Shown here: piece by piece, positions 16,045 to 25,183 of the stretch | Layout of the letters: every line of letters starts with the position of its first letter | Numbering within the stretch: the first letter of the stretch is position 1 | Origin: Psychrobacter aquaticus CMS 56 | GTDB lineage: Bacteria; Pseudomonadota; Gammaproteobacteria; Pseudomonadales; Moraxellaceae | Direction of reading: 5' to 3' | Assembly: GCF_000471625.1 (NCBI RefSeq) | Contig: NZ_AUSW01000030.1 | Span: 124,001 to 188,000, forward strand | Length of the DNA: 64,000 nucleotides | The notes under the pieces: model-generated | Databases searched by the model: none | What the model saw: the letters and a program-made list of their open reading frames with translations, nothing else | Told to the model about the DNA's origin: nothing | Position numbers and translations under genes: made by a program

Positions 16045-18264
16045 ATGTCAAAAATTATTTATACAAAAACTGACGAAGCCCCAGCGCTTGCAACCCTATC
16101 ATTTTTGCCTATTGTTAAGGCATTTACACAAACCGCAGGCGTTTCTGTTGAAACCACCGATATCTCTGTTGCCGCGCGCGTGTTGGCTGAATTTCCTGAG
16201 TATTTAACTGAAGAACAACGCGTTCCTGACAATTTGGCTGAGCTGGGTCGTCTGACGCAAGATTCAAACACCAATATCATCAAACTGCCAAACATCAGTG
16301 CCTCAGTACAACAGCTAAAAGCGGCCATTAAAGAGCTACAAAGCAAAGGCTATGCCATACCTAACTTTCCAGATGATCCTAAAACTGATGAAGAAATAGA
16401 ACTTCGTAAGCGTTATGGCAAAAGCTTAGGCAGTTCTGTAAATCCAGTATTGCGTGAGGGTAACTCAGATCGCCGCGCACCAAAAGCGGTCAAAAACTAC
16501 GCTCGTAAACACCCTCACTCTATGGGTGAGTGGAAGCAATGGTCAAGCACGCACGTATCACACATGCATGGCGGCGACTTCTATGATGGCGAGCAATCTA
16601 TCACTTTAGACAAAGCCCGTACCGTACGTATGGAGTTATTACTTGATGATGGCACTCAAAAGATATTAAAACCTAAAATTGCTTTGCTTGATAAAGAAGT
16701 CATCGATCTGATGGTTATGAGCAAAAAAGCATTGCTAGAGTTTTATGAGCGTGAAATGGAAGATTGCCGCGAAGCTGGCATCTTGTTTTCACTGCATGTA
16801 AAAGCCACCATGATGAAGGTGTCACATCCTATCGTGTTTGGACACGCAGTCAGAATCTACTACAAAGACGCGTTTGAGAAGCACGGTGCTTTCTTTGATG
16901 AATTGGGCATCAACGTCAACAACGGCATGGCTGACCTATACGACAAAATCTCTACCCTTCCAGCATCAAAACGCGAAGAGATTGAACAAGACTTGCATGC
17001 CTGCCAAGAGCATCGCCCACGTCTCGCCATGGTTGACTCTTCAAAAGGCATCACCAACTTTCATTCACCCAGTGACGTGATTGTCGATGCGTCTATGCCA
17101 GCGATGATTCGTTCAGGTGGTAAAATGTGGGGTGCTGATGGCAAAATGTATGACTGTAAAGCAGTCATGCCAGAGTCTACCTTTGCTCGCATTTACCAAG
17201 AAATGATTAACTTCTGCAAATGGCATGGCAACTTCGATCCAACCACGATGGGTACGGTTCCTAACGTTGGCTTGATGGCACAAAAAGCCGAAGAATACGG
17301 CTCACACGACAAGACTTTTGAATCTAGCGATGCGGGTATCGCCCGTATTGTCGACGTGGATACTGATGAAGTCTTACTTGAAAAACGTGTTGAAGAGGGT
17401 GATATCTGGCGCATGTGTCAGGTTAAAGATGAGCCTATCCAAGATTGGGTAAAACTTGCTGTACGCCGCGCACGCGAATCAGATACGCCCGTTATCTTTT
17501 GGTTAGACCCATATCGTCCACATGAGAATGAACTCATCAAGAAAGTTAAAATGTATCTAAAAGAGTATGACACCGAAGGCTTGCGCATCGAAATCATGTC
17601 TCAGGTTCGCGCCATGCGTTATACCTTAGAGCGCGTTGCTCGCGGTTTAGATACTATTTCTGCAACAGGTAACATTTTAAGAGATTATCTAACCGATTTG
17701 TTCCCAATTCTAGAGCTCGGAACGAGTGCAAAAATGTTGTCAGTCGTACCGTTGATGAAGGGCGGTGGTTTGTTTGAAACGGGTGCTGGTGGTTCTGCAC
17801 CAAAGCATGTTGAACAGCTTGTAGAAGAAAACCACTTACGTTGGGATTCATTGGGTGAGTTTTTGGCCCTAGCAGTGTCTTTGGAGCATTTGGCAGAGAA
17901 TGACAAAAATGCCAAAGCGAAGATACTGGCCGATACACTTGATAGAGCAACCGAAAAACTGTTGTTAAATGACAAGTCACCATCACGCAAAACAGGTGAA
18001 TTAGACAACCGTGGTAGTCATTTCTATCTTGCCATGTACTGGGCGCAAGAGTTGGCCGCACAAGATCAAGACGCTGATCTAAAAGCCCAATTCGTCCCAT
18101 TTGCACAAAAGCTTGAAAGCAATGAAGCAGCTATCGTCAAAGAGTTGAATGACGCTCAAGGCAAGTCTGTAGACATCAAAGGCTACTACTTAGCGGATGA
18201 GAAACTGGCTGAGCAAGTCATGCGTCCAAGCGCTTTATTCAATGAGACTCTAGCATCGTTGTAA
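16045..18264 (+). CDS. icd: Monomeric NADP-dependent isocitrate dehydrogenase
   Basis: 739 aa, the length typical of the monomeric (IDH-II, about 80 kDa) class. It oxidises isocitrate to 2-oxoglutarate and CO2 with NADP+ in the TCA cycle. Recognisable segments are [14 protein letters not shown] at the start, [11 protein letters not shown] (substrate-binding loop), [46 protein letters not shown], and [15 protein letters not shown]. It is unrelated in sequence to the homodimeric enzyme encoded convergently next door. AAGGAAG lies about 11 nt before the ATG. In some cold-adapted marine bacteria the monomeric form is cold-induced and heat-labile; that regulation is not shown here. Confidence 0.97.
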   Translation: MSKIIYTKTDEAPALATLSFLPIVKAFTQTAGVSVETTDISVAARVLAEFPEYLTEEQRVPDNLAELGRLTQDSNTNIIKLPNISASVQQLKAAIKELQSKGYAIPNFPDDPKTDEEIELRKRYGKSLGSSVNPVLREGNSDRRAPKAVKNYARKHPHSMGEWKQWSSTHVSHMHGGDFYDGEQSITLDKARTVRMELLLDDGTQKILKPKIALLDKEVIDLMVMSKKALLEFYEREMEDCREAGILFSLHVKATMMKVSHPIVFGHAVRIYYKDAFEKHGAFFDELGINVNNGMADLYDKISTLPASKREEIEQDLHACQEHRPRLAMVDSSKGITNFHSPSDVIVDASMPAMIRSGGKMWGADGKMYDCKAVMPESTFARIYQEMINFCKWHGNFDPTTMGTVPNVGLMAQKAEEYGSHDKTFESSDAGIARIVDVDTDEVLLEKRVEEGDIWRMCQVKDEPIQDWVKLAVRRARESDTPVIFWLDPYRPHENELIKKVKMYLKEYDTEGLRIEIMSQVRAMRYTLERVARGLDTISATGNILRDYLTDLFPILELGTSAKMLSVVPLMKGGGLFETGAGGSAPKHVEQLVEENHLRWDSLGEFLALAVSLEHLAENDKNAKAKILADTLDRATEKLLLNDKSPSRKTGELDNRGSHFYLAMYWAQELAAQDQDADLKAQFVPFAQKLESNEAAIVKELNDAQGKSVDIKGYYLADEKLAEQVMRPSALFNETLASL

Positions 18265-18334
18265 TATACTTGGATAGCAGGGCTTAAACTGCTTTTATCT
18301 AAAGGCGTTTAAGCTGGCTCAAGTTACCATAAAC

Positions 18335-18371
18335 AAAACACCCCTCAGAATTTAGATCTGAGGGGTGTTTT
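18335..18371. terminator. Bidirectional terminator between the two icd genes
   Basis: AAAACACCCCTCAGA and TCTGAGGGGTGTTTT form a perfect 15-bp stem with a 7-nt loop. A-run and T-run flanks suit both converging transcripts. Confidence 0.92.
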
Positions 18372-18416
18372 TTGTGCCAATCATAATTGTTTGTACCAAT
18401 CATGAAAACGAGTCAG

Positions 18417-19676
18417 TTAAGCATCCATATGCTTAATGATCGCTTTACCAAACTCAGACGTACTAAGCAAAATCGCATCTGGCATGAGACGCTCAAAGTC
18501 ATAAGTCACTGTTTTATTGGCAATAGCACCTTGGATGCCATTAATAATAAGATCAGCCGCTTCGGTCCAACCCATATCACGTAGCATCATCTCAGCAGAT
18601 AAAATTAATGACCCTGGGTTTACTTTATTCTGACCTGCATACTTTGGTGCAGTACCATGTGTCGCTTCATAGACAGCAATCGCGCCACCTTTGTTAGCAC
18701 CTGGTGCAATACCAATACCGCCCACTTCTGCCGCTAACGCATCAGAGATGTAGTCACCGTTTAGGTTCAAAGTCGCGACCACCGAATAATCAGCCGGACG
18801 CATCAGAATTTGCTGCAAGAACGCATCAGCGATCACGTCTTTGATGATGATATCATTACCCGTTTTTGGGTTTTTCATCGTCATCCAAGGGCCGCCATCT
18901 AACAACTCTGCCCCGAAACGCTCTGCGGCAATCTCATAACCCCAATCTTTAAATGCCCCTTCGGTAAACTTCATGATATTACCTTTGTGTACCAAGGTTA
19001 CATTTGGCAGATCATTATCGATGGCGTGCTGAATGGCTTTACGCACCAAACGCTGTGACCCTTCCTTTGATACAGGCTTGATGCCGATACCGCAGTCATC
19101 AGAAAAACGAATCTCGGTGACACCCATCTCTTCTTTTAAAAAGTTAATGATTTTTTTGGCATCATCGCTGCCGGCTTTCCACTCAATACCTGAATAGATA
19201 TCTTCTGTGTTTTCGCGGAAGATAACCATGTTTGTCAATTCAGGATGGTGAACAGGGCTTGGCACACCTTCGAACCAGCGTACTGGACGCTGACAGACAT
19301 ACAGGTCAAGCTCTTGACGTATCGCAACGTTTAGGGAACGAAAACCGCCGCCAACTGGCGTGGTCAATGGGCCTTTGATGCTGATAACGTAGTCTTTTAA
19401 AATCTCTAGCGTCTCATTTGGCAGGTATTCACCATCATACACTTTGGCCGCTTTTTCGCCCAAATAAGCTTCCATCCAAACGATGGATTTTTTACCATGA
19501 TAGGCTTTATCCACTGCCGCATCGACCACTTTTATCATGACAGGCGTGATGTCCACACCGATACCATCACCTTCAATAAATGGGATAATAGGATGATTAG
19601 GCACATTTAACGACAAATCAGCGTTTACGGTAACCTTTTCTCCGTCTCTTGGTACGATAACCTTATCATAAGACAT
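18417..19676 (-). CDS. icd: Homodimeric NADP-dependent isocitrate dehydrogenase
   Basis: 419 aa from the ATG at 19676, preferred over an upstream in-frame start (19718) because AAGGAG lies 8 nt before it. It belongs to the E. coli Icd class. The substrate-binding segment [20 protein letters not shown] keeps the serine (Ser114) that corresponds to the E. coli AceK phosphorylation site. [39 protein letters not shown] and [19 protein letters not shown] are also present. It duplicates the reaction of the monomeric enzyme encoded head-on downstream. Phosphorylation control depends on an aceK gene not seen in this window. Confidence 0.97.
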   Translation of the reverse strand: MSYDKVIVPRDGEKVTVNADLSLNVPNHPIIPFIEGDGIGVDITPVMIKVVDAAVDKAYHGKKSIVWMEAYLGEKAAKVYDGEYLPNETLEILKDYVISIKGPLTTPVGGGFRSLNVAIRQELDLYVCQRPVRWFEGVPSPVHHPELTNMVIFRENTEDIYSGIEWKAGSDDAKKIINFLKEEMGVTEIRFSDDCGIGIKPVSKEGSQRLVRKAIQHAIDNDLPNVTLVHKGNIMKFTEGAFKDWGYEIAAERFGAELLDGGPWMTMKNPKTGNDIIIKDVIADAFLQQILMRPADYSVVATLNLNGDYISDALAAEVGGIGIAPGANKGGAIAVYEATHGTAPKYAGQNKVNPGSLILSAEMMLRDMGWTEAADLIINGIQGAIANKTVTYDFERLMPDAILLSTSEFGKAIIKHMDA

Positions 19677-20044
19677 GGATAAAACTCCTTGGTTGTATGT
19701 TAGGTATCGCAAGCGCACTTACTACTTTGTTATGCTAGCCATTCTATTATAATTGTGACGTTCTAGACACTTGTTAGCTAAGCAAACGAGGAGGAGCACC
19801 GCACTTGCGGTATGGTGGTGAAAATGCCGAGCACTATCTTAGCCAGTGTACTAGAATAAAGGGTTTAGCAAAAATATTCTGGCACATAGCCACTATTTAA
19901 GTATCATCAATATAAATACCGCTATTATAGCATGGATTTTGAACACCTCTAAGTCCATACCAGTAGCATACTATTGGTTTTGTAGTAGATTGATTACACA
20001 TCACGATCATTCATTTATGATTTACGTTTAGGAAATACCATTTT
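19677..20044. other. Divergent intergenic region icd/rluE
   Basis: 368 bp. A perfect hairpin ACCGCA-CT-TGCGGT lies at 19798-19811 within a purine-rich stretch (GAGGAGGAGC). It must hold the promoters of icd (minus) and rluE (plus). No known regulator site was recognised. Confidence 0.35.
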
Positions 20045-20659
20045 ATGTCGCCCTCTAGTCTCGTTTTATTTAATAAACCTTATGGGGTACAAAGTCAGTT
20101 TCGCGATGATAGCAACAATGACCACACCACCCTTTCACAGTATTTTACGGATAAATCGTTGCGAGTGGCTGGTAGACTTGATGCCACCTCAGAAGGCTTG
20201 TTGATTTTGACGAGTGATGGCAGAGTCAATAAAGCCATTACCCATCCGCCAAAAGCCAATGCTGGGCGTAAACAAGGCAAGACTTACTTAGTGCAAATCG
20301 AAGGCATCCCTACTACTGAGCAACTCAGCCAGCTTAGACGTGGTGTTATTCTCAAAGACGGTAAGACCCTGCCTGCCGATATCGAACACGTCAGTGAAGA
20401 CGAGCTACCAATGCCACTCTGGCAACGTGACCCGCCTATTCGTGAGCGTAAAAGTGTGCCGGACTCGTGGCTGATGCTCACTATTTATGAAGGTAAAAAC
20501 CGTCAAGTAAGACGCATGACTGCTCATGTCGGACTACCTTGTTTACGCTTAATACGCTGGTCTGTAGCAGGGTTTGAATTGGGTGGTTTGGCGGTGGGCG
20601 AGTTTGTGTGCATTCATTTAAATAGCACGCACTATCAGCAATTAGGCATTATCGATTAG
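20045..20659 (+). CDS. rluE: 23S rRNA pseudouridine synthase RluE-like
   Basis: 204 aa. RsuA/RluB/E/F-family pseudouridine synthase without an N-terminal S4 domain, as for RluE, which modifies U2457 of 23S rRNA in E. coli. The catalytic Asp46 lies in AGRLDATSEGLLIL. Supporting motifs are LFNKPYGVQSQF, KTYLVQIEG and GKNRQVRRMTAHVGLPCLRLIRW. The ribosome-binding AGGA is 11 nt upstream. The gene is divergent from icd and has no obvious operon partner. Confidence 0.93.
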   Translation: MSPSSLVLFNKPYGVQSQFRDDSNNDHTTLSQYFTDKSLRVAGRLDATSEGLLILTSDGRVNKAITHPPKANAGRKQGKTYLVQIEGIPTTEQLSQLRRGVILKDGKTLPADIEHVSEDELPMPLWQRDPPIRERKSVPDSWLMLTIYEGKNRQVRRMTAHVGLPCLRLIRWSVAGFELGGLAVGEFVCIHLNSTHYQQLGIID

Positions 20660-20679
20660 CACAAATTTATTCTAGCAAC

Positions 20680-20715
20680 ATTGTATTCAATTTACATAGT
20701 GGATTGACTATATAA
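20680..20715. repeat. Terminal fragment of the MITE-like repeat family
   Basis: The GTGGATTGACTATATAA stretch matches the outer end of the repeats near 33717, 39695 and 41105. The remainder of the element is missing. Confidence 0.4.
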
Positions 20716-20848
20716 AGCCTACGACTTGTTAAACATAGCGTCTCGAATGGGTAAGATTTATCTGCTAAAATTCAGCACATCATTGGTTATGTAGAGTAGG
20801 TCTGACTCACTTATCATTTTATTCAATTTTTTATAGTAGGAATATGTC

Positions 20849-21616
20849 ATGATTGCTTCTCATCGTTTTGTCTTGTTGGCTACGAGCATTTCTTCTGCAC
20901 TTCTATTAAGTGCCTGTCAACCAGCAACCAAGGATGAACAATCTGCTTCTGTAGAAGAAATAACGCCGCCAGTGACGGAAATGTCCCATGCTCAACACGA
21001 AAGCATGACTGATGATGCAATAGTAGAAAGTGAAAGCGTCAACGATGAGACACAAATGACTGACATGCTTAAAGACTACACAAAATCGATGACTCAAATG
21101 CATGATGAGATGATGATCGGTATGGGTTATAACGACCCTGATACCGCTTTTGCTAAAGGCATGCTGGGACACCATCGCGGTGCAGTAGATATGGCGGAGA
21201 TTCAGTTAAAGTATGGCACTGATGATGCCATGCGGCAACTCGCTCAAGACATTATCGACAATCAGCAGGTCGAAATTGATACTTTAAATAAATGGCTCGC
21301 GAGCCACCCTGATGCCGCTAAACCTAAACCCAATACCGAAGCAATGCAGCAGGCATATGCGAGGAGCATGGATGCATTGCACGGTGACATGGTAATGGGA
21401 ATCGCCGACCCTGTGCCTGACGTGGCATTTGCACGTGGTATGTTACCGCATCATATTGGCGCCGTAGAGATGGCAAAAATACAGCTCAAATATGGTACTG
21501 ACGAGGAAATGCGTCAATTGGCACAAGCCATCATCGACACCCAGCAGACTGAGATTGAACTGATGGAGAATTGGCTTACTGCCCTTGAGACTAATGAAAA
21601 CATGCCTTCAACCTAA
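20849..21616 (+). CDS. DUF305 lipoprotein, two tandem domains
   Basis: 255 aa. Signal peptide with lipobox LSAC (lipid-bearing Cys23). Two DUF305 modules follow, at about 77-145 and 172-245, each with the MHxxM...FAxGMxxHHxGAVxMAxIQLKYG pattern and QxxEIxxLxxWL end. The conserved HH and Met residues suggest metal binding, and DUF305 proteins are often found with copper-handling genes. The acidic linker after the Cys is Glu/Thr-rich. AGGA lies 7 nt before the ATG. It converges on the M61 peptidase gene and their stop codons overlap by four bases. Confidence 0.9.
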   Translation: MIASHRFVLLATSISSALLLSACQPATKDEQSASVEEITPPVTEMSHAQHESMTDDAIVESESVNDETQMTDMLKDYTKSMTQMHDEMMIGMGYNDPDTAFAKGMLGHHRGAVDMAEIQLKYGTDDAMRQLAQDIIDNQQVEIDTLNKWLASHPDAAKPKPNTEAMQQAYARSMDALHGDMVMGIADPVPDVAFARGMLPHHIGAVEMAKIQLKYGTDEEMRQLAQAIIDTQQTEIELMENWLTALETNENMPST

Positions 21617-23604
21617 TAACGTTCCATGACATTAAGCCAAGTCTCCCAGCTTGCTTTTACCTGTAAACGATGATCATCGCCCTCTGAAGGTACACTACTT
21701 GTTTTTAAATGTAGGCTTACTTTATGAGGGAATACCGTTTCCATACTTGCATTGAGACCGGTAATGCCTTGCTGTGCCTCAATAGTGGCTTGAGGCCGCA
21801 CATGGACAGACATTAGCTCATCACGGCGAAAGAAATAACATTCAACGTCGCGCTCTGCATTACTGAGCGATACCAGTTGCTTGTTATCAGCCTTGATACC
21901 ATCAATTGCAATAATGACATCATGCGCCGAGAGTCCAGCTTTGGCAGCAACGCTATCACGTTGTACCCGATTGATCTTAAGTCCAGTGGGCATTTCGACA
22001 CACCGTATGCCCCAAGGAACGTGCTTATCAGCCGTCTCTGTGGTATTGGTACGAATCTTGACGCCATTTTCTGCTAACAGCGCTTCAATAGGCAACTCTT
22101 CAACGCCATTGACATAACGACGCTCAAAATCTTCCCATTCCGCCAGCGGCATGAACTGACCAATCACTACGCCCATATCAGCAACACTGATACCAATGCG
22201 TTTATTATCATTTTGTTTGGCTTGAGTATAAAACGCTTTAACCACATCAAACAAACGATAGCGACCTGCGCTCTTTTGCAGCAAGGTCAAATCCAAACAC
22301 AACGCCACCAATGCGCCTTTATTATAGTAGCTGATCCCCGCGTTGCCCGTATTTTCGTCACTGCGATACAATTTAATCCACGCATCAAAGCTAGACTCGG
22401 CGACGCTTTGGTGCGCGCGCCCTGAGGTTTGATAGTAACGGTTGATTTGTTCAGCCAGCAGTTTAAGATAGCTTGCCTTGTCAATCACATTCGATGCTTG
22501 CAACATAAAATCATCGATATAAGAGGTAAAACCTTCAAATACCCATAGCAACGGCGTGTATGCTTCACGGCGCAAATCCGCGTCTAGCATGACATCTGGA
22601 CGCACGGTTTTGACCCACCATGAGTGAAAATACTCATGGCTGCACAGTCCCAAAAATCGCTGATAGTCGGCACTTGGTAGCTTTGGCTCATCGAAACTTG
22701 GCAAGTCACGACGCGGCGTGATCAGACTGGTCGAATTGATGTGTTCAAGACCGCCGTAATCCTGACCACTGGCAAACGTCATAAAAGTATAATCACTAAA
22801 TGGCGCGTCACCCAACCAATCTAGATAGCTCTGGCAAATCTGTGTCATATCTTGCTGTAATCTGCCCATATTGGCATTGTGCTTACCTGAGAGGTAAAAT
22901 TTATGCGCTAGGGTTTGATGCGTACTATCATGAACAATAAAATCAAAGCTGTCTTGTTCTGCAATTTCAAAAGGATAATCAATCAAGTCGTGATAACTGT
23001 CTGCCTGTAGTCCGTAGCTATGCTGCCCATCAAGACGTAGATGCGTCGCCTCTAAACCACATGCCAAAAGTACAAGATTATCATCCTTGCCTGCCAAAAA
23101 TGCTGCTGGCACAACCAAATTTACTTTTACTGGTGTTTTTTCTTGCCCATCGACTGCCAACGCCAAAGAGGTAAAATTCCCATACAAACGCTGCTGATCG
23201 ACATAAGCGGTACGCACTGATAAATCATAACAATAGACTTCATACGCTACGTTTACTGTCTGCCCTAGCTTTGATTGCGGTAACTGCCACGTATTTTTAT
23301 CTACTTTTTGGGCTCGATAAGTCTCAGACGGTTTATCACCCTCCGTTATTTGATAATGTACCGCTGTAATATTTCGAGCAAACTCACGCATCAAATAACT
23401 GCCCGGTATCCACGCTGGCAACCAAAGCTGAGGCGCATCTGTCGCTGCCGTAAAGGTGAGCGATACATCAACCAAATGCTCAAAAAAACGCTCAAAATCG
23501 AATCGATAGCTGATATCAGCCTCTATTTCGATATTTGCATTTGCATTGTTATTGGTATTAAAGCTACTGGCATTCGTTGACTGAGTATTGGAAGTTGAAG
23601 TCAT
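21613..23604 (-). CDS. M61-family metallopeptidase with PDZ domain
   Basis: About 663 aa from the ATG at 23604. AAGGA lies 10 nt upstream of it; a longer frame starts at 23667 without such a site. The N-terminal half is the all-beta M61 domain. The zinc motif HEYFH is followed by SWWVKTVRP, and a downstream glutamate in WVFEGFTSYIDDF is the third ligand: gluzincin fold. A PDZ domain (AAKAGLSAHDVIIAIDG) lies near the C-terminus. The family includes the glycyl aminopeptidase of Sphingomonas. No clear signal peptide is seen, so location is open. The N-terminal 25 residues are Asn/Ser-rich low complexity. Confidence 0.92.
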   Translation of the reverse strand: MTSTSNTQSTNASSFNTNNNANANIEIEADISYRFDFERFFEHLVDVSLTFTAATDAPQLWLPAWIPGSYLMREFARNITAVHYQITEGDKPSETYRAQKVDKNTWQLPQSKLGQTVNVAYEVYCYDLSVRTAYVDQQRLYGNFTSLALAVDGQEKTPVKVNLVVPAAFLAGKDDNLVLLACGLEATHLRLDGQHSYGLQADSYHDLIDYPFEIAEQDSFDFIVHDSTHQTLAHKFYLSGKHNANMGRLQQDMTQICQSYLDWLGDAPFSDYTFMTFASGQDYGGLEHINSTSLITPRRDLPSFDEPKLPSADYQRFLGLCSHEYFHSWWVKTVRPDVMLDADLRREAYTPLLWVFEGFTSYIDDFMLQASNVIDKASYLKLLAEQINRYYQTSGRAHQSVAESSFDAWIKLYRSDENTGNAGISYYNKGALVALCLDLTLLQKSAGRYRLFDVVKAFYTQAKQNDNKRIGISVADMGVVIGQFMPLAEWEDFERRYVNGVEELPIEALLAENGVKIRTNTTETADKHVPWGIRCVEMPTGLKINRVQRDSVAAKAGLSAHDVIIAIDGIKADNKQLVSLSNAERDVECYFFRRDELMSVHVRPQATIEAQQGITGLNASMETVFPHKVSLHLKTSSVPSEGDDHRLQVKASWETWLNVMERY

Positions 23605-23940
23605 GTCTTTTTTATCCTTATTTTTACCTTTATGGTAGAAGCACTGATTCAAAAACGCAACGGACAAACCGTGAATACGTCATAATCATCACCAAAACAC
23701 AGAAAATAGCGTTTATTTTAGTAAAATATGACATTTCTCGGCATTAAATAGCATTTTTTATTGTTTTTACCTTGAAAGTTATATGAGCCATCGCAATTAA
23801 AGAGGCTAACTGCTAAAGTTACTTGAATAAACTGATCATAATTGACTAATGACGCGCCTATTTGGCTTGCCAATTGGATTTTTTAGGTTTATTGCAACCG
23901 TATTTAATTTTTACATAGATATATATATTTAGGATAATTT
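23605..23940. other. Divergent intergenic region M61 peptidase/slyD
   Basis: 336 bp, AT-rich, holding the promoters of both genes. The ribosome-binding AGGA is 6 nt before slyD. No further structure was recognised. Confidence 0.35.
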
Positions 23941-24426
23941 ATGACTACTATCGCAAAAGACACTGCCGTCACATTCAATTACACTCTAAAAGACGACGAA
24001 GGCAACATCCTTGACCAATCACCAGAAGGTCAACCTCTTGCTTATTTGCATGGCCATAGCAACATCATTCCAGGCCTTGAGCAACAGTTAGAAGGAAAAT
24101 CTGCTGGCGAAAAAGTCAATGCCGTTGTTGAACCTGCTGACGGTTATGGCGAATATCAAGAGCAAGCGGTACAACATGTACCACGTGATAACTTCCAAGG
24201 CGTTGATGATATCCAACCTGGTATGCAGTTTCAGTCAGAAGCTGGCGGCCAAGTAATGCTAGTTACCGTTACTGATGTCAATGACAAAGAAGTGACTGTA
24301 GATGCAAACCATCCATTGGCTGGTAAGCGCCTAACATTTGATGTTGAAATTCAAGAAGTACGTGCGGCAACTGAAGATGAGCTAAACCATGGCCATGTAC
24401 ATGGCGCTGGTGGCGTTGAGCACTAA
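23941..24426 (+). CDS. slyD: FKBP-type peptidyl-prolyl isomerase SlyD
   Basis: 161 aa, cytoplasmic cis-trans prolyl isomerase and chaperone. The FKBP core (FNYTLKDDEGNILDQS, AYLHGHSNIIPGLEQQLEG) is interrupted by the IF domain typical of SlyD (EPADGYGEYQEQAVQHVPRD) and closes with NHPLAGKRLTFDVEIQEVR. The metal-binding His/Cys-rich tail of E. coli SlyD is shortened to a few His (NHGHVHGAGGVEH), so a nickel-delivery role may be weak. It stands alone and is followed by a G-U-rich terminator. Confidence 0.95.
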   Translation: MTTIAKDTAVTFNYTLKDDEGNILDQSPEGQPLAYLHGHSNIIPGLEQQLEGKSAGEKVNAVVEPADGYGEYQEQAVQHVPRDNFQGVDDIQPGMQFQSEAGGQVMLVTVTDVNDKEVTVDANHPLAGKRLTFDVEIQEVRAATEDELNHGHVHGAGGVEH

Positions 24427-24489
24427 TCTCTTTTAGAGAATGGTGAAAAAGGGTTAGGCAATAAGTTATTATTGATCTTATTGACAACT

Positions 24490-24527
24490 CTAAAAAGGTT
24501 GGTGGCTTTGGCTGCTGGCCTTTTTTT
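24490..24527 (+). terminator. Putative slyD terminator
   Basis: AAAAAGGTTGGTGG pairs with CTGCTGGCCTTTTT allowing several G-U pairs, with a 6-nt loop and seven T residues. Confidence 0.6.
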
Positions 24528-24529
24528 AT

Positions 24530-24590
24530 GCTTGAGTGCCGTTGCAGACAGAGGCTACGAAAATTTATTCCAGTCCTGCTGGTTCTTTTT
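24530..24590. repeat. Partial internal copy of the MITE-like repeat
   Basis: The stretch TTGCAGACAGAGGCTACGAA, then AAATTTATTCCAGTCCTGCTG, matches the inner right half of the repeat at 39591-39663 and the inverse of 25051-25141. The left half is missing. Confidence 0.6.
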
Positions 24591-24699
24591 AAGGAAGACG
24601 AGTGCAAGTACTACGCATTGTAGACTTAGCAAGTTTGACACAGCCAAGCATATTTTGGGGTTAGTATGATTGATAGTTCTACCCAATAATAGCTGTCCC

Positions 24700-24990
24700 A
24701 CAGACATAACAAAGCCTTATAACGACAAGCGTTATAAGGCTTTTATTACTAACCATCCATGTTAACGTTACACGATACTTAATCCCGGAGTATCTCATAA
24801 CTGACAGGCTTCCAGCCTTATCATCCCTAATTAGCAAACCATCTATCCCTGATGCGACCTTTAAGATACCAATCCCTAGTATCAATGAACCGTTTCGTTC
24901 AATCGTGCCGCACAGTTATAATCGCAGATTGAGCGAGGGTTGGTAAGAGGTCTGAACGTCAATCCATGTAAGCATATGCTTACATGGATT
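24700..24990. other. Hairpin-rich non-coding segment with 30-bp perfect palindrome
   Basis: Between slyD and prc lies a series of stems. 24711-24743 is AAAGCCTTATAACG/CGTTATAAGGCTTT, a probable terminator. 24806-24818 is AGGCT-TCC-AGCCT. 24865-24883 is GATAC/GTATC. 24886-24901 is TGAAC/GTTCA. 24899-24932 is TCAATC/GATTGA enclosing GTGCCGCAC. 24961-24990 is a perfect palindrome with 15-bp arms (AATCCATGTAAGCAT) and no loop. No protein family was recognised in either strand. It could be a structured RNA, a mobile-element remnant or a protein-binding region; none of these is shown. Confidence 0.5.
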
Positions 24991-25020
24991 CTGTTGGAAT
25001 TTGCACTGTTCAGTTTTTCT

Positions 25021-25183
25021 ATATAGTGAGTTCAATATAAAAACAAGTCAGCGGGACTGGAATGCTTATCTTTAAACGAGAAGTTTCGTAGCCTCTGTTT
25101 ACAAAGACGCAGCAAGCCAGAAAAATTTATACCAGTTCCGCGTTGCAATACAATGTATCTGTCTTATTTAGAGTCGACTATAG
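25021..25183 (-). repeat. MITE-like interspersed repeat, full copy
   Basis: 163 bp with imperfect inverted ends (TATAGTGAGTTC at the left; CTATAGTCGACTC read inward from the right). The interior contains the core pair GCGGGACTGG/CCAGTTCCGC around a Thr/Cys-free non-coding centre (GTAGCCTCTGTTTACAAAGA). Relatives lie at 33570, 39550, 40957 and 53709. Its right end overlaps the last codon and stop of prc. Confidence 0.75.

Noticed and set aside
24679..24885. 68-aa minus-strand frame between slyD and prc
   Set aside because: It runs through a perfect terminator-type hairpin at 24711-24743 and has no recognisable domain.
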